Source: Dielma fastidiosa
Lineage (GTDB): Bacteria > Bacillota_I > Bacilli_A > Erysipelotrichales > Erysipelotrichaceae
Length of the DNA stretch: 43,450 nucleotides
NCBI RefSeq assembly: GCF_000313565.1
Contig: NZ_HE578925.1
Coordinates: forward strand, 390,733 to 434,182
Direction of reading: 5' to 3'
Numbering within the stretch: position 1 is the stretch's first letter; each line of letters starts with the position of its first letter. This document shows, piece after piece, positions 24,471 through 34,728 of the stretch. Below the pieces are notes generated by a model, which did no database searches, was not told where the DNA came from, and saw nothing but the letters and a program-made list of their open reading frames with translations. The translations under genes and the position numbers were made by a program.

Positions 24471-25286
24471 ATGAGAGTGATTAAAAATATTCATAACAAT
24501 ATATCTTTATGCCTTGATTCTAAGGGGAATGAAGTAATCGCATTTGGCAAAGGGATCGGTTTTAGAAAGCCGCCTTATGATATCCCTGTTTCGCAGATTG
24601 AACGTACTTTCTATAACGCGAATCCCATTCTTGTTGATACTTTATCGCAGATACCGGAGGCGATCATCCAAGTCAGTACCGATATTATTGATTATGCGAA
24701 TCAGATGCTGAACGGTAAATTTAACGATAATCTGATATTTACACTGGCAGATCATATTATGTTCAGTATGAAACGTCAGAAAGAGCACATCAATATCAAT
24801 CTGCCGCTGGCCCATGAGGTCAAGCATATGTATCCAACGGAAATCAAAATCGGTGAATATGCGTTAAAAATTATAAAAGAAAAACTAAATGCCGAGCTGC
24901 CGAAGCAGGAAGCGGCGATCATCACCCTGCATGTGATTGATTATGGTCTGGTTGATAATCAGCTGACCAACAGCAATAGTCAAAGCAGAATCGATCAATG
25001 CGCGGAAATCGTAGAAGAATGTATGAATATAAAGATCGATAAGGAAGGGTTTAATTATTCAAGATTTGTTTCGCATATGTATTATTTATTAGATCGTGTC
25101 GCAAACAACAAAGAAATTAAAACACAGAATCAAAAGATGTTTGATCAATTGATTCTCGAATATCCCCAAACTTATGAATGTGCAATAAGAATATGTAAAG
25201 CATTGGAAATTAAACTCAATGATGAAGAATTGCTGTATTTAATTCTGCATGTAAATCGTTTAAGCAGCAGAGAAGAAACCCTTTAA
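24471..25286 (+). CDS. licT: BglG/LicT-family transcription antiterminator
   Basis: 271 residues. The N-terminal RNA-binding CAT domain (1-60) has the VIKNIHNNISLCLDSKGNEVIAFGKGIGF pattern. Two PRD domains follow: PRD1 (about 65-170) with the conserved histidines in LADHIMFSM and LHVIDY, and PRD2 (about 175-271) with histidines in VSHMYYLLD and LILHVNRL. The PTS phosphorylates these histidines, so activity follows beta-glucoside availability and HPr state. It is preceded by its own RAT/terminator, implying autoregulation, and heads the bgl genes. Confidence 0.93.
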   Translation: MRVIKNIHNNISLCLDSKGNEVIAFGKGIGFRKPPYDIPVSQIERTFYNANPILVDTLSQIPEAIIQVSTDIIDYANQMLNGKFNDNLIFTLADHIMFSMKRQKEHININLPLAHEVKHMYPTEIKIGEYALKIIKEKLNAELPKQEAAIITLHVIDYGLVDNQLTNSNSQSRIDQCAEIVEECMNIKIDKEGFNYSRFVSHMYYLLDRVANNKEIKTQNQKMFDQLILEYPQTYECAIRICKALEIKLNDEELLYLILHVNRLSSREETL

Positions 25287-25353
25287 GTTTTTTACGAACC
25301 ATTGGCGCCGATGAATTCGAAAAAAATAGATAGCTGTAAGGAGGAAACACAAA

Positions 25354-26715
25354 GTGGCTAAAAAGAATTATGATGAATTATCTGAAAAGATTCTGATCGA
25401 AGTAGGCGGCAGGGAGAATATTGCCCGTGCTTATCACTGTATGACGCGTTTGCGTTTAGATGTAAAGGATAAAGGCTTAGTTAATACAGAAGCGTTGGAA
25501 AAGCTAAGCGGTATTGCCGGCTGTCAGTGGAATGGCAGTCAGATGCAGATCATTGTCGGTCAGGAGGTCGATGATTTGTATGTGAATTTCTGCAAGACTG
25601 CCGGCATTGACGCGGAAAGAAAAATCGAAGAGAATTTAGACAAAGAAAAGAAAAAATTCAGCATCGGTTTAATCTTTCAAACATTATCTGCAATTTTATT
25701 ACCGGTCATTCCCGCATTAGCCGGCGCTGGTATGATCAAGGGTCTGTCAACGATTTTAACTTCTTATTTAGGGGTAGATGCTGCCTCAACATTTATTACA
25801 GTCATGAATATGGCGGGCGATTGTGCCTTCTATTTCTTACCGTTCTTAGTTGCCTGGTCAGCATCAAAGCGTTTTGAAACCAATACGGCATTAGCCATTT
25901 CACTGGCTGGTGTACTCTTATACCCAACGATGACAGCCGGTAATACAGCCGGTGCAGAAGCAATGAGTTTGTTTGGTATGCCGATTCCATTTCCAAGTTA
26001 TTTTGGCAGTACGATTCCTATTATCTTAACGGTGTGGGTGTTAAGCTATGTATATAAGTATATCAATAAATTTATGCCAAAAAGTCTGCGCATCGTATTT
26101 ACACCGACGCTTGTCTTATTGATTATGACGCCATTAACCTTAACCGCAATCGGTCCGCTGGCGATGTATATTTCAACACTGCTAGTTGGCTTATTCAATT
26201 TCCTATATGGCTTATCGCCGATTATCGCAGGAACAATTATCGGCGGTACACGATTGTTTGTCGTTATGACCGGAATGCATTTATCGTTAAGCACAATTTG
26301 TATCGGCAATCTTGCAGAGCTTGGCTATGACTGGCTGCTGCCGATGCATACGATGGGAACTCTTGCTTTATTCGGTGCTTGTATGGGTGTCTGGGTAAAA
26401 GCTAAAAATACGGAAAACAAACAGATCGGCGCTTCCACAGCCATTTCATCTTTTATCGGAATTACCGAACCTGGTATTTATGGCATTTTCCTGAAATTTA
26501 AAAACGCGATGCTGGCAACGATTGTCGGCGGTGCTGTCGGCGGCGCTATTGTTGGTTTGTTTGGCGGCCGTGCCTTAGCATACGTTAATTCATCTATCCT
26601 TTCAACACCGGTATTTATGACTGAAAATTTCTGGTGTGTAGCTCTTGGCATGTTTGTCTCAGCGGCCATTGCGTTTTCAATGGTTATGGTTCTGGGCGTT
26701 AATGACGATAAATAA
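25354..26715 (+). CDS. PTS beta-glucoside-type EIIBC permease
   Basis: 453 residues, starting at GTG 25354 behind AAGGAGG. N-terminal EIIB domain with active cysteine Cys29 in YHCMTRLR; EIIC domain (about 105-450) with ten or so membrane segments and the GITEPGIYG signature. Beta-glucoside enzymes II such as BglP are usually fused EIIBCA of about 610-630 residues; here EIIA is a separate downstream gene. Imports and phosphorylates an aryl-beta-glucoside, cellobiose or similar sugar. No second RAT lies in the 67-base gap after licT. Confidence 0.93.
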   Translation: MAKKNYDELSEKILIEVGGRENIARAYHCMTRLRLDVKDKGLVNTEALEKLSGIAGCQWNGSQMQIIVGQEVDDLYVNFCKTAGIDAERKIEENLDKEKKKFSIGLIFQTLSAILLPVIPALAGAGMIKGLSTILTSYLGVDAASTFITVMNMAGDCAFYFLPFLVAWSASKRFETNTALAISLAGVLLYPTMTAGNTAGAEAMSLFGMPIPFPSYFGSTIPIILTVWVLSYVYKYINKFMPKSLRIVFTPTLVLLIMTPLTLTAIGPLAMYISTLLVGLFNFLYGLSPIIAGTIIGGTRLFVVMTGMHLSLSTICIGNLAELGYDWLLPMHTMGTLALFGACMGVWVKAKNTENKQIGASTAISSFIGITEPGIYGIFLKFKNAMLATIVGGAVGGAIVGLFGGRALAYVNSSILSTPVFMTENFWCVALGMFVSAAIAFSMVMVLGVNDDK

Positions 26716-26745
26716 AACTTGAAGATTGCGGGAAGGAGGAGAGCT

Positions 26746-27234
26746 ATGGGTTTATTAGATTTATTTAGTAAAAAAGAAAAACTGCCTGCAGTATCCGATC
26801 AAAATATCGTCGCAGTTGTGAAAGGTGAGATGATTGCGCCGAATCAGATCGAGGATAAGGTCTTCGCAAATGAAACTTTAGGCAAAACAATTGGTTTTAT
26901 TCCAAGTTCAAATAAATTTGTATCACCCTGCAATGGTACCTTAGAGGTAATGTTTCCAACCGGTCATGCTTTTGCAATCCGGATGCAGGACGGTACGGGT
27001 GTACTGGTGCATATCGGTATCAATACCGTTGATTTGCAGGGTCATGGCTTTAAAGTACTTGCTAAACAAGGAGCCAAAGTACAAGCGGGGCAAAAAATCG
27101 TTGAGGCTGATTTAGCCGCAATTCAAGCCGCTGGTTATTCAATGACCACGATGCTGATCATCACTGAACCAACCAAAGATGAATATGTATTTTCATCATT
27201 CGGTCTTAAAGAAAAAGCTGAAATCATTTTATAA
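26746..27234 (+). CDS. PTS glucose-type EIIA (stand-alone)
   Basis: 162 residues from ATG 26746, behind GGAAGGAGGA. An in-frame start at 26719 lies upstream of that site and is rejected. Matches EIIA-Glc: the two active-site histidines are His74 in TGHAFAI and His89 (phosphorylated) in VLVHIGINTV. Supplies phosphate to the EIIB domain of the gene before it. Effectively the EIIA domain of a split BglP. Confidence 0.95.
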   Translation: MGLLDLFSKKEKLPAVSDQNIVAVVKGEMIAPNQIEDKVFANETLGKTIGFIPSSNKFVSPCNGTLEVMFPTGHAFAIRMQDGTGVLVHIGINTVDLQGHGFKVLAKQGAKVQAGQKIVEADLAAIQAAGYSMTTMLIITEPTKDEYVFSSFGLKEKAEIIL

Positions 27235-27247
27235 AAGGAGGAGTTAA

Positions 27248-29547
<2,300 letters not shown>

Positions 29548-29588
29548 TTTTCTTTTCTTTGGCTGTGTGCAGCCTTAATGATTAAGTC

Positions 29589-29616
29589 TTGACAAAACCT
29601 TCAAAGATGGTAAACT
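29589..29616 (+). promoter_or_regulatory. Promoter of hisS-aspS
   Basis: TTGACA (29589-29594) and TAAACT (29611-29616), 16-base spacer. It lies immediately upstream of the T-box leader. Confidence 0.6.
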
Positions 29617-29624
29617 TATAGTAA

Positions 29625-29830
29625 ATCCTATGAATAAGCGTGTTTTAGAAGTCATGCGAAGAGAGAAGGCGGTTGGTGTAAGCCTTTGTTGAGTTCTGAA
29701 ACTGGACACTTTGGAGGAGCTGTTCTGATAAGGTTCAGCCGTTAATTCCGCGTTAGGGAACAAAGTTGCAGCATTCGTGCTGAACTAAGGTGGTACCGCG
29801 CTTATGCGTCCTTAGATGAGGGCGCTTTTT
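29625..29830 (+). promoter_or_regulatory. T-box riboswitch controlling hisS-aspS
   Basis: Stem I features are visible: AGAGA (29662-29666), the distal-loop sequence GGTTGGTGTAAGCC (29671-29684), and the specifier region containing GGACAC (29704-29709), which reads CAC (His) and also GAC (Asp). The T-box core TAAGGTGGTACCGCG is at 29786-29800. The terminator is GCGTCCT (29806-29812)/AGGGCGC (29819-29825) followed by Ts. Uncharged tRNA should stabilise the antiterminator and allow expression of the two synthetase genes. This leader fills the 306-base gap before hisS. Confidence 0.92.
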
Positions 29831-29853
29831 ATTTACCAAAAAGGAGAAATAGT

Positions 29854-31194
29854 ATGAGCAATTATCAAATGCCAAGAGGCACTCAGGATATTCTGCCGGC
29901 AATGTCATCGAAATGGCACAAGCTGGAAGACTTACTGCGTCAGTTCTGTTATGTCTATGATTACAGTGAAATCCGCACACCGATCTTTGAACACACAGAA
30001 GTATTTAAACGCGGCAATGATTCATCAGATATGGTGAACAAGGAAATGTATACGTTTATGGATAACGGCGGCCGTTCGTTAACTCTGCGGCCGGAGGGAA
30101 CGGCTGGGGTTGCCCGCAGCTTTGTAGAGAATAAACTGTTTGGCAGTGCGGATCTGCCGGTTAAAATGTATTACATGGGACCGCAGTTTCGTTATGAACG
30201 TCCGCAGAAGGGAAGACAGCGCATCTTCAATCAGTTTGGTGTTGAGGTAATCGGCGCTAAAAATCCGCTGCTTGATGTTGAAGCCATCTCTTTAGGCTGG
30301 TCAATCCTGTCTGCCTTAGGCTTGTCAGATTTGAAAGTCTTATTAAATACATTGGGTGATGACGAATCACGGGATGCCTACCGAACAGCTTTAAAGGAAC
30401 ACTTTAAAAAGGATATTTCTTCCATGTGTTCTGACTGTCAGCGCCGTTATGAACAGAATCCGTTAAGAATTCTGGATTGCAAGGTTGACGCTGAAGCTGA
30501 AATTATGAAAACCGTACCTAAGATTCACGACTATCTGACCCCTGAATCAAAGGCGTATTTTGACGCTGTATGCGCTGGCTTAGATGCGCTGGGAATTCCC
30601 TATGTAATTGAAGACCGCTTAGTGCGCGGTTTGGATTATTATACACATACGGTCTTTGAGGTTGTTTCCGTGAATGAACAGATGGGTTCGCAAAGCACTG
30701 TCTTAGCCGGCGGCCGTTATGATGGTTTAGTAGAATATTTCGGCGGTCCGCAGGGCATGTCCGGCATTGGCTGGGCAATGGGCATGGAACGAATCCTGAT
30801 AGCTCTTGAAGCTGAAGGCATCGATATGAGTGATCCTGAGGAATTAGATGCCTATGTGCTGTGTCTTGATGAAAGTGCTGCCTTAGAAGCCTTTAAAATC
30901 ACGACTGAATTAAGAGCTGCCGGATATCGCTCAGACATGGATTATCTGAACCGTTCCTTTAAGGCTCAATTTAAAACGGTAGACCGCAAGAAGGCAAAGG
31001 CTGCTATCTTGATCGGTGAAACTGAAGTTAAAAATCAAAGTGTCACGATTAAACGCATCGATGATCAAACACAGGTCAGCGTCCCGATGAGCGATTTGAT
31101 TGATGCCATGGATTCAATGTTTGCCATGGAGGATGAACATGAACATACTTGCACATGTGGCGAGGGTAACTGCACATGCGGCAATCATGAATAG
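29854..31194 (+). CDS. hisS: Histidine--tRNA ligase with a Cys/His-rich C-terminal tail
   Basis: 446 residues, class II synthetase. Motif 1 region, the TLRPEGTAG motif (motif 2 area), RYERPQKGRQR, and HisRS-specific motifs LVRGLDYYTHTVFEV and AGGRYDGLVEYFGG are present, followed by the anticodon-binding domain. The last 20 or so residues (EHEHTCTCGEGNCTCGNHE) are an unusual extension beyond the usual ~420-residue core, with CxCx4CxC flanked by histidines. AAGGAGA precedes the ATG. Co-transcribed with aspS 12 bases later. Confidence 0.96.
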   Translation: MSNYQMPRGTQDILPAMSSKWHKLEDLLRQFCYVYDYSEIRTPIFEHTEVFKRGNDSSDMVNKEMYTFMDNGGRSLTLRPEGTAGVARSFVENKLFGSADLPVKMYYMGPQFRYERPQKGRQRIFNQFGVEVIGAKNPLLDVEAISLGWSILSALGLSDLKVLLNTLGDDESRDAYRTALKEHFKKDISSMCSDCQRRYEQNPLRILDCKVDAEAEIMKTVPKIHDYLTPESKAYFDAVCAGLDALGIPYVIEDRLVRGLDYYTHTVFEVVSVNEQMGSQSTVLAGGRYDGLVEYFGGPQGMSGIGWAMGMERILIALEAEGIDMSDPEELDAYVLCLDESAALEAFKITTELRAAGYRSDMDYLNRSFKAQFKTVDRKKAKAAILIGETEVKNQSVTIKRIDDQTQVSVPMSDLIDAMDSMFAMEDEHEHTCTCGEGNCTCGNHE

Positions 31195-31206
31195 GAGGAT
31201 CAATAA

Positions 31207-32949
31207 ATGAAACGTACACATAGCTGCGGCGAATTAAGCATGCTTGAAGCAGGACAAAATGTCACTCTGATTGGCTGGGTAGCCAAACGAAGAAATTTCG
31301 GATCATTAGTTTTTATCGATTTAAGAGATCGTACCGGCATTACACAATGTGTCTTTGATGAAACGATTTCTGATCAGATTACATCTGTCCGCAATGAATA
31401 TATCTTGGAAGTAAGCGGCAACGTCTGCGAACGTAAGGATAAGAATCCTAAAATGGCTACCGGTGATATTGAAATCATCGTTGAAAAAGTAACCATTATC
31501 AACAGTGCTGAAACAACACCTTTATTGATTGCGGATGAAACCGACGCTTTAGAGGATACTCGTTTAAAATACCGTTATCTTGATTTAAGAAGACCAGTGA
31601 TGCAGAAAAAGCTCATCGAACGGGCACAGATTACCCGTGTGATGCGCCGGGTGCTTGATGATCAGGGCTTCATTGAGATTGAAACACCGATTCTTGGTAA
31701 ATCTACGCCGGAAGGGGCTCGTGATTATCTGGTTCCTTCACGCATTCATCCGGGCCAGTTCTATGCGCTGCCGCAGTCTCCGCAATTGTTTAAGCAATTG
31801 CTGATGGTTTCCGGCTTTGAACGTTATTACCAAGTAGCCCGCTGTTTCCGTGATGAGGATTTACGTGCTGACCGTCAGCTGGATTTTACACAGTTTGATA
31901 TTGAAACCAGCTTTATGAGCGAAGATGAAATTATTGAAATGACTGAAAACATGCTTAAGGCAGTGATGAAGGAAGTTAAGGGCATCGATGTTAAAACACC
32001 ATTCTTGCGCATGACATGGCATGATGCGATGAATAAATACGGCAGTGACAAGCCGGACAACCGTTTTGGCTATGAGCTGCATGATCTTTCAGATCTGTTT
32101 GTTAACTGTGAGTTTAAGGTATTTAAGGATTGTCTTGCCAATAAGGGTGTAATTAAAGCAATCTGTGTTGATCATCAAAGTCATATGACACGCAAGGACA
32201 TTGATCATGCTACTGATTTTGCTAAGAAATATGGCGCTAAAGGGCTTGTTGTATTAAAGGTGCTTAATGGCACGGTAGAAGGCAGTGCAGCCAAGTTCTT
32301 TAATGAGGATGAAAAAGCAGCGATGATTAAAGCGATGAATGCTCAGGAAGAGGATGTAATCTTTATTGTCTCTGACAAATGGAAGACAGCCTGTGATGTA
32401 TTAGGAGCATTGCGCGGTTACTTTGCGAAAGAGAAAAACCTGCTTGATGTAAATACATTCAGCTTTTTATGGGTTACTGATTTCCCATTGCTTGAATATA
32501 ACGAAGAAGATGGCCGCTATTATGCGATGCATCATCCATTTACAATGCCAAAAGCTGAAGATCTGCCGCTTTTGGATACCGATCCAGGCGCGGTTAAAGC
32601 TGCCGCTTATGACATTGTCTTAAATGGTTATGAGCTTGGCGGCGGTTCACTGCGTATCTATGATCAAAAGCTTCAAGAAAAGATGTTTGAAGTATTGGGC
32701 TTTACTGAAGAAAAAATTCGTTCAAGCTTTGGCTGGTTTGTTGATGCCTTCAAATACGGAACACCTCCGCATGGCGGTTTGGCACTTGGCTTAGACCGTG
32801 TTGCGATGATCTTGACTGGTTCAGATTCTATCCGTGACGTTATCGCATTCCCGAAAAACGCCAATGCCCGCTGTCCGATGTGTGAAGCGCCTGACAGTGT
32901 AGATCCGGCACAGCTTGAGGAACTGCATATTCGTATCAATCAAGAATAA
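31207..32949 (+). CDS. aspS: Aspartate--tRNA ligase
   Basis: 580 residues, bacterial type with the internal GAD insertion. The N-terminal OB-fold anticodon domain (GWVAKRRNFGSLVFIDLRDRTG), motif 2 (YYQVARCFRDEDLRADRQ, FTQFDIE) and motif 3 (GLALGLDRVAMIL) are visible. Typical N-terminus MKRTHSCGEL. Whether it is discriminating or non-discriminating for Asn cannot be judged safely here. AGGAGG lies 9 bases upstream. Ends at a strong terminator. Confidence 0.96.
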   Translation: MKRTHSCGELSMLEAGQNVTLIGWVAKRRNFGSLVFIDLRDRTGITQCVFDETISDQITSVRNEYILEVSGNVCERKDKNPKMATGDIEIIVEKVTIINSAETTPLLIADETDALEDTRLKYRYLDLRRPVMQKKLIERAQITRVMRRVLDDQGFIEIETPILGKSTPEGARDYLVPSRIHPGQFYALPQSPQLFKQLLMVSGFERYYQVARCFRDEDLRADRQLDFTQFDIETSFMSEDEIIEMTENMLKAVMKEVKGIDVKTPFLRMTWHDAMNKYGSDKPDNRFGYELHDLSDLFVNCEFKVFKDCLANKGVIKAICVDHQSHMTRKDIDHATDFAKKYGAKGLVVLKVLNGTVEGSAAKFFNEDEKAAMIKAMNAQEEDVIFIVSDKWKTACDVLGALRGYFAKEKNLLDVNTFSFLWVTDFPLLEYNEEDGRYYAMHHPFTMPKAEDLPLLDTDPGAVKAAAYDIVLNGYELGGGSLRIYDQKLQEKMFEVLGFTEEKIRSSFGWFVDAFKYGTPPHGGLALGLDRVAMILTGSDSIRDVIAFPKNANARCPMCEAPDSVDPAQLEELHIRINQE

Positions 32950-32971
32950 AATCCGCTTATGCGGATTTTTT
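32948..32971 (+). terminator. Rho-independent terminator after aspS
   Basis: AAATCCGC (32949-32956) and GCGGATTT (32961-32968) form an 8-pair stem with loop TTAT and a T run. Confidence 0.85.
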
Positions 32972-32983
32972 GAAAGGAGCATT

Positions 32984-33718
32984 ATGAAAGAAAACAAATA
33001 TGATGATGAACAATTTTTCAAGAAATACAGTGAGATGGACCGCTCTTTAAAAGGTCTTCAGGGAGCCGGCGAATGGCCGGCATTGGAGAAACTGCTGCCT
33101 GATTTTGAACATAAACGTGTGCTTGATTTAGGCTGCGGTTATGGCTGGCACTGCATCTATGCGGCTCAGCACCATGCTGATCAGGTAATCGGCATTGATC
33201 TCTCTGAAAAAATGCTGGCTGTAGCGAGAAGTAAGACACCCTATGAGCAGGTCAGCTATCAGCGTGAATCAATGGAAGATTTTGCGTTTGCGGATGCATC
33301 CTTTGATATTGTATTAAGCTCACTGGCTTTTCATTATGTCAAGGATTTTGACGCCTTGGCAGCCAAAATCAGCCGCGTTTTAAGCAAAGACGGCATTCTG
33401 ATATTCTCTTGTGAGCATCCGCTTTTTACCGCTGAAGGAAAGCAGGACTGGTATTATGATGAGGACGGCAGCATTTTGCATTTTCCGGTTGATAATTACT
33501 TTATAGAAGGGGAACGCAAGGCAATCTTCTTAGGTGAAGAAGTCACAAAATATCATAAAACATTAACGACTTATCTGAATACATTGCTGAATCACGGCTT
33601 TGAACTATTAAATATCGTTGAGCCAAAGCCCAGCGATGAGATGCTGGAAAGTGTCGCAGGCATGAAGGATGAACTGCGGCGGCCAATGATGCTGATCGTT
33701 AAAGCCAGAAAAAAATAA
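32984..33718 (+). CDS. Class I SAM-dependent methyltransferase
   Basis: 244 residues from ATG 32984 (AAAGGAG 6 bases upstream). Longer in-frame starts run into the aspS end and terminator and are rejected. Motif I VLDLGCGYGWHCIYAAQ is about residues 45-61, then GIDLSEKML (motif II, acidic residue for the ribose) and FDIVLSSLAFHY (motif IV). UbiE/Methyltransf_11-like; the substrate (small molecule or other) is not evident. Has its own ribosome binding site but no obvious promoter, so may depend on read-through from aspS. Confidence 0.88.
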   Translation: MKENKYDDEQFFKKYSEMDRSLKGLQGAGEWPALEKLLPDFEHKRVLDLGCGYGWHCIYAAQHHADQVIGIDLSEKMLAVARSKTPYEQVSYQRESMEDFAFADASFDIVLSSLAFHYVKDFDALAAKISRVLSKDGILIFSCEHPLFTAEGKQDWYYDEDGSILHFPVDNYFIEGERKAIFLGEEVTKYHKTLTTYLNTLLNHGFELLNIVEPKPSDEMLESVAGMKDELRRPMMLIVKARKK

Positions 33719-33743
33719 GATATAGCGCCTGCTATGTCTTTTT
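33719..33743 (+). terminator. Rho-independent terminator after the methyltransferase
   Basis: GATATAGC (33719-33726) pairs with GCTATGTC (33731-33738, one G-U), loop GCCT, then a T-rich tract. It overlaps the last codons of the convergent LysR gene. Confidence 0.8.
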
Positions 33744-34613
33744 CTTTTCTTCACTCAGCAGCTTTTCCATATGCGATAAAAAGCAGCGGGCAGGCGGTGC
33801 AAGAGTATCCCGGCTTTTATAAGTAACGACAATCTGGGTATAGAAGCTGTCTTCGGCAATAGGAACCGCGGCAAGGTTATCACTCGCAAACATCGGCAGC
33901 AGGGAAGCCGGGACAAGGCCTACGCCCATACCGGCTTTTGCCCAGCAGTAGGTCGTTCTCGCATCATCATTTAAACAAGCCAGCTGCAATTCACAGCCGG
34001 CATCCGCAAAAGCTGTTCTGACCAGCTTTTCAAAACGGCGGTAAATAATTAATGGGTGCTTGCTTAATTCCTGAATGGTAATTGACTCATGCCCGCAAAG
34101 CGGCTGGGTAGAAACCGCAAGCATCGCTTCACTTTGCAGATGCAGCTTAACGACATCATCTTTAAAGGGCGTTCTGACGATTGCCAGATCAAGCAGCCCT
34201 TTTTTTAATTCCTCCAATAATTCAAAAGTATTGCCTTCAAACAGCTGAAAAGTAATCAGCGGATATTGTTGATGAAATTGATCCAGCTGCTGATTCAATA
34301 AGACGGATACGGCTGATGAGATCACACCGATCCGCAGGGTACCGCTGACATGATTGCCGGCTTGCTGCAGCTCAGCGGCTGCCAGAGAGCTTAGCTCAAG
34401 AATCTGCAGCGCCCGCTTATAAAGCTGAAGCCCTGCCTCGGTGCAGACACACTGGCGTGAACCGCGCTGAATCAAGGTGACATTTAATTCCTTCTCAAGA
34501 TTGCTGAGCTGATACGATAAGGGCGGCTGTGAACAATGCAGCCGTTTAGCGGCTGCTGATAAGGTGCCTTCTTCTACGATGGCAGTAAAGACTTCAAGCT
34601 GATGCAGATCCAT
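33732..34613 (-). CDS. LysR-family transcriptional regulator
   Basis: 293 residues, standard LTTR length. N-terminal helix-turn-helix (residues 1-60): MDLHQLEVFTAIVEEGTLSAAAKRL, SQPPLSYQLSNLEKEL. Substrate-binding domain follows (about 90-293: LRIGVISSA, LLDLAIVRTP, GVGLVPASL). GGAGG precedes the ATG. It is divergent from the ABC exporter pair and shares a 115-base control region, so it probably regulates those genes. Effector unknown. Confidence 0.92.
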   Translation of the reverse strand: MDLHQLEVFTAIVEEGTLSAAAKRLHCSQPPLSYQLSNLEKELNVTLIQRGSRQCVCTEAGLQLYKRALQILELSSLAAAELQQAGNHVSGTLRIGVISSAVSVLLNQQLDQFHQQYPLITFQLFEGNTFELLEELKKGLLDLAIVRTPFKDDVVKLHLQSEAMLAVSTQPLCGHESITIQELSKHPLIIYRRFEKLVRTAFADAGCELQLACLNDDARTTYCWAKAGMGVGLVPASLLPMFASDNLAAVPIAEDSFYTQIVVTYKSRDTLAPPARCFLSHMEKLLSEEKKKT

Positions 34614-34625
34614 AATTCCTCCTAT

Positions 34626-34643
34626 ATACTTTTTGAATAGTAT
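34626..34643. promoter_or_regulatory. Candidate LysR operator between lysR and the ABC genes
   Basis: ATACT-N8-AGTAT is an interrupted palindrome containing a T-N11-A core of the LysR type. A second inverted repeat, TGAATA (34634-34639)/TATTCA (34661-34666), extends toward the ABC promoter. Confidence 0.45.
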
Positions 34644-34662
34644 GTATATAAATTAAATAATA

Positions 34663-34692
34663 TTCATATATTATCGGATATGCTACTATGAT
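34663..34692 (+). promoter_or_regulatory. Weak candidate promoter for the ABC exporter operon
   Basis: TTCATA (34663-34668) and TATGAT (34687-34692) with an 18-base spacer. The poor -35 would fit activator dependence on LysR. Confidence 0.35.
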
Positions 34693-34728
34693 AACTGGAA
34701 GAGGATAAAAAAGCAAGGGAGAGAAGTT

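Noticed and set aside
29560-29574. GGCTG-TGTG-CAGCC hairpin as terminator of the bgl operon
   Set aside because: The stem has no T run after it, so it is at best a weak or protein-dependent stop.
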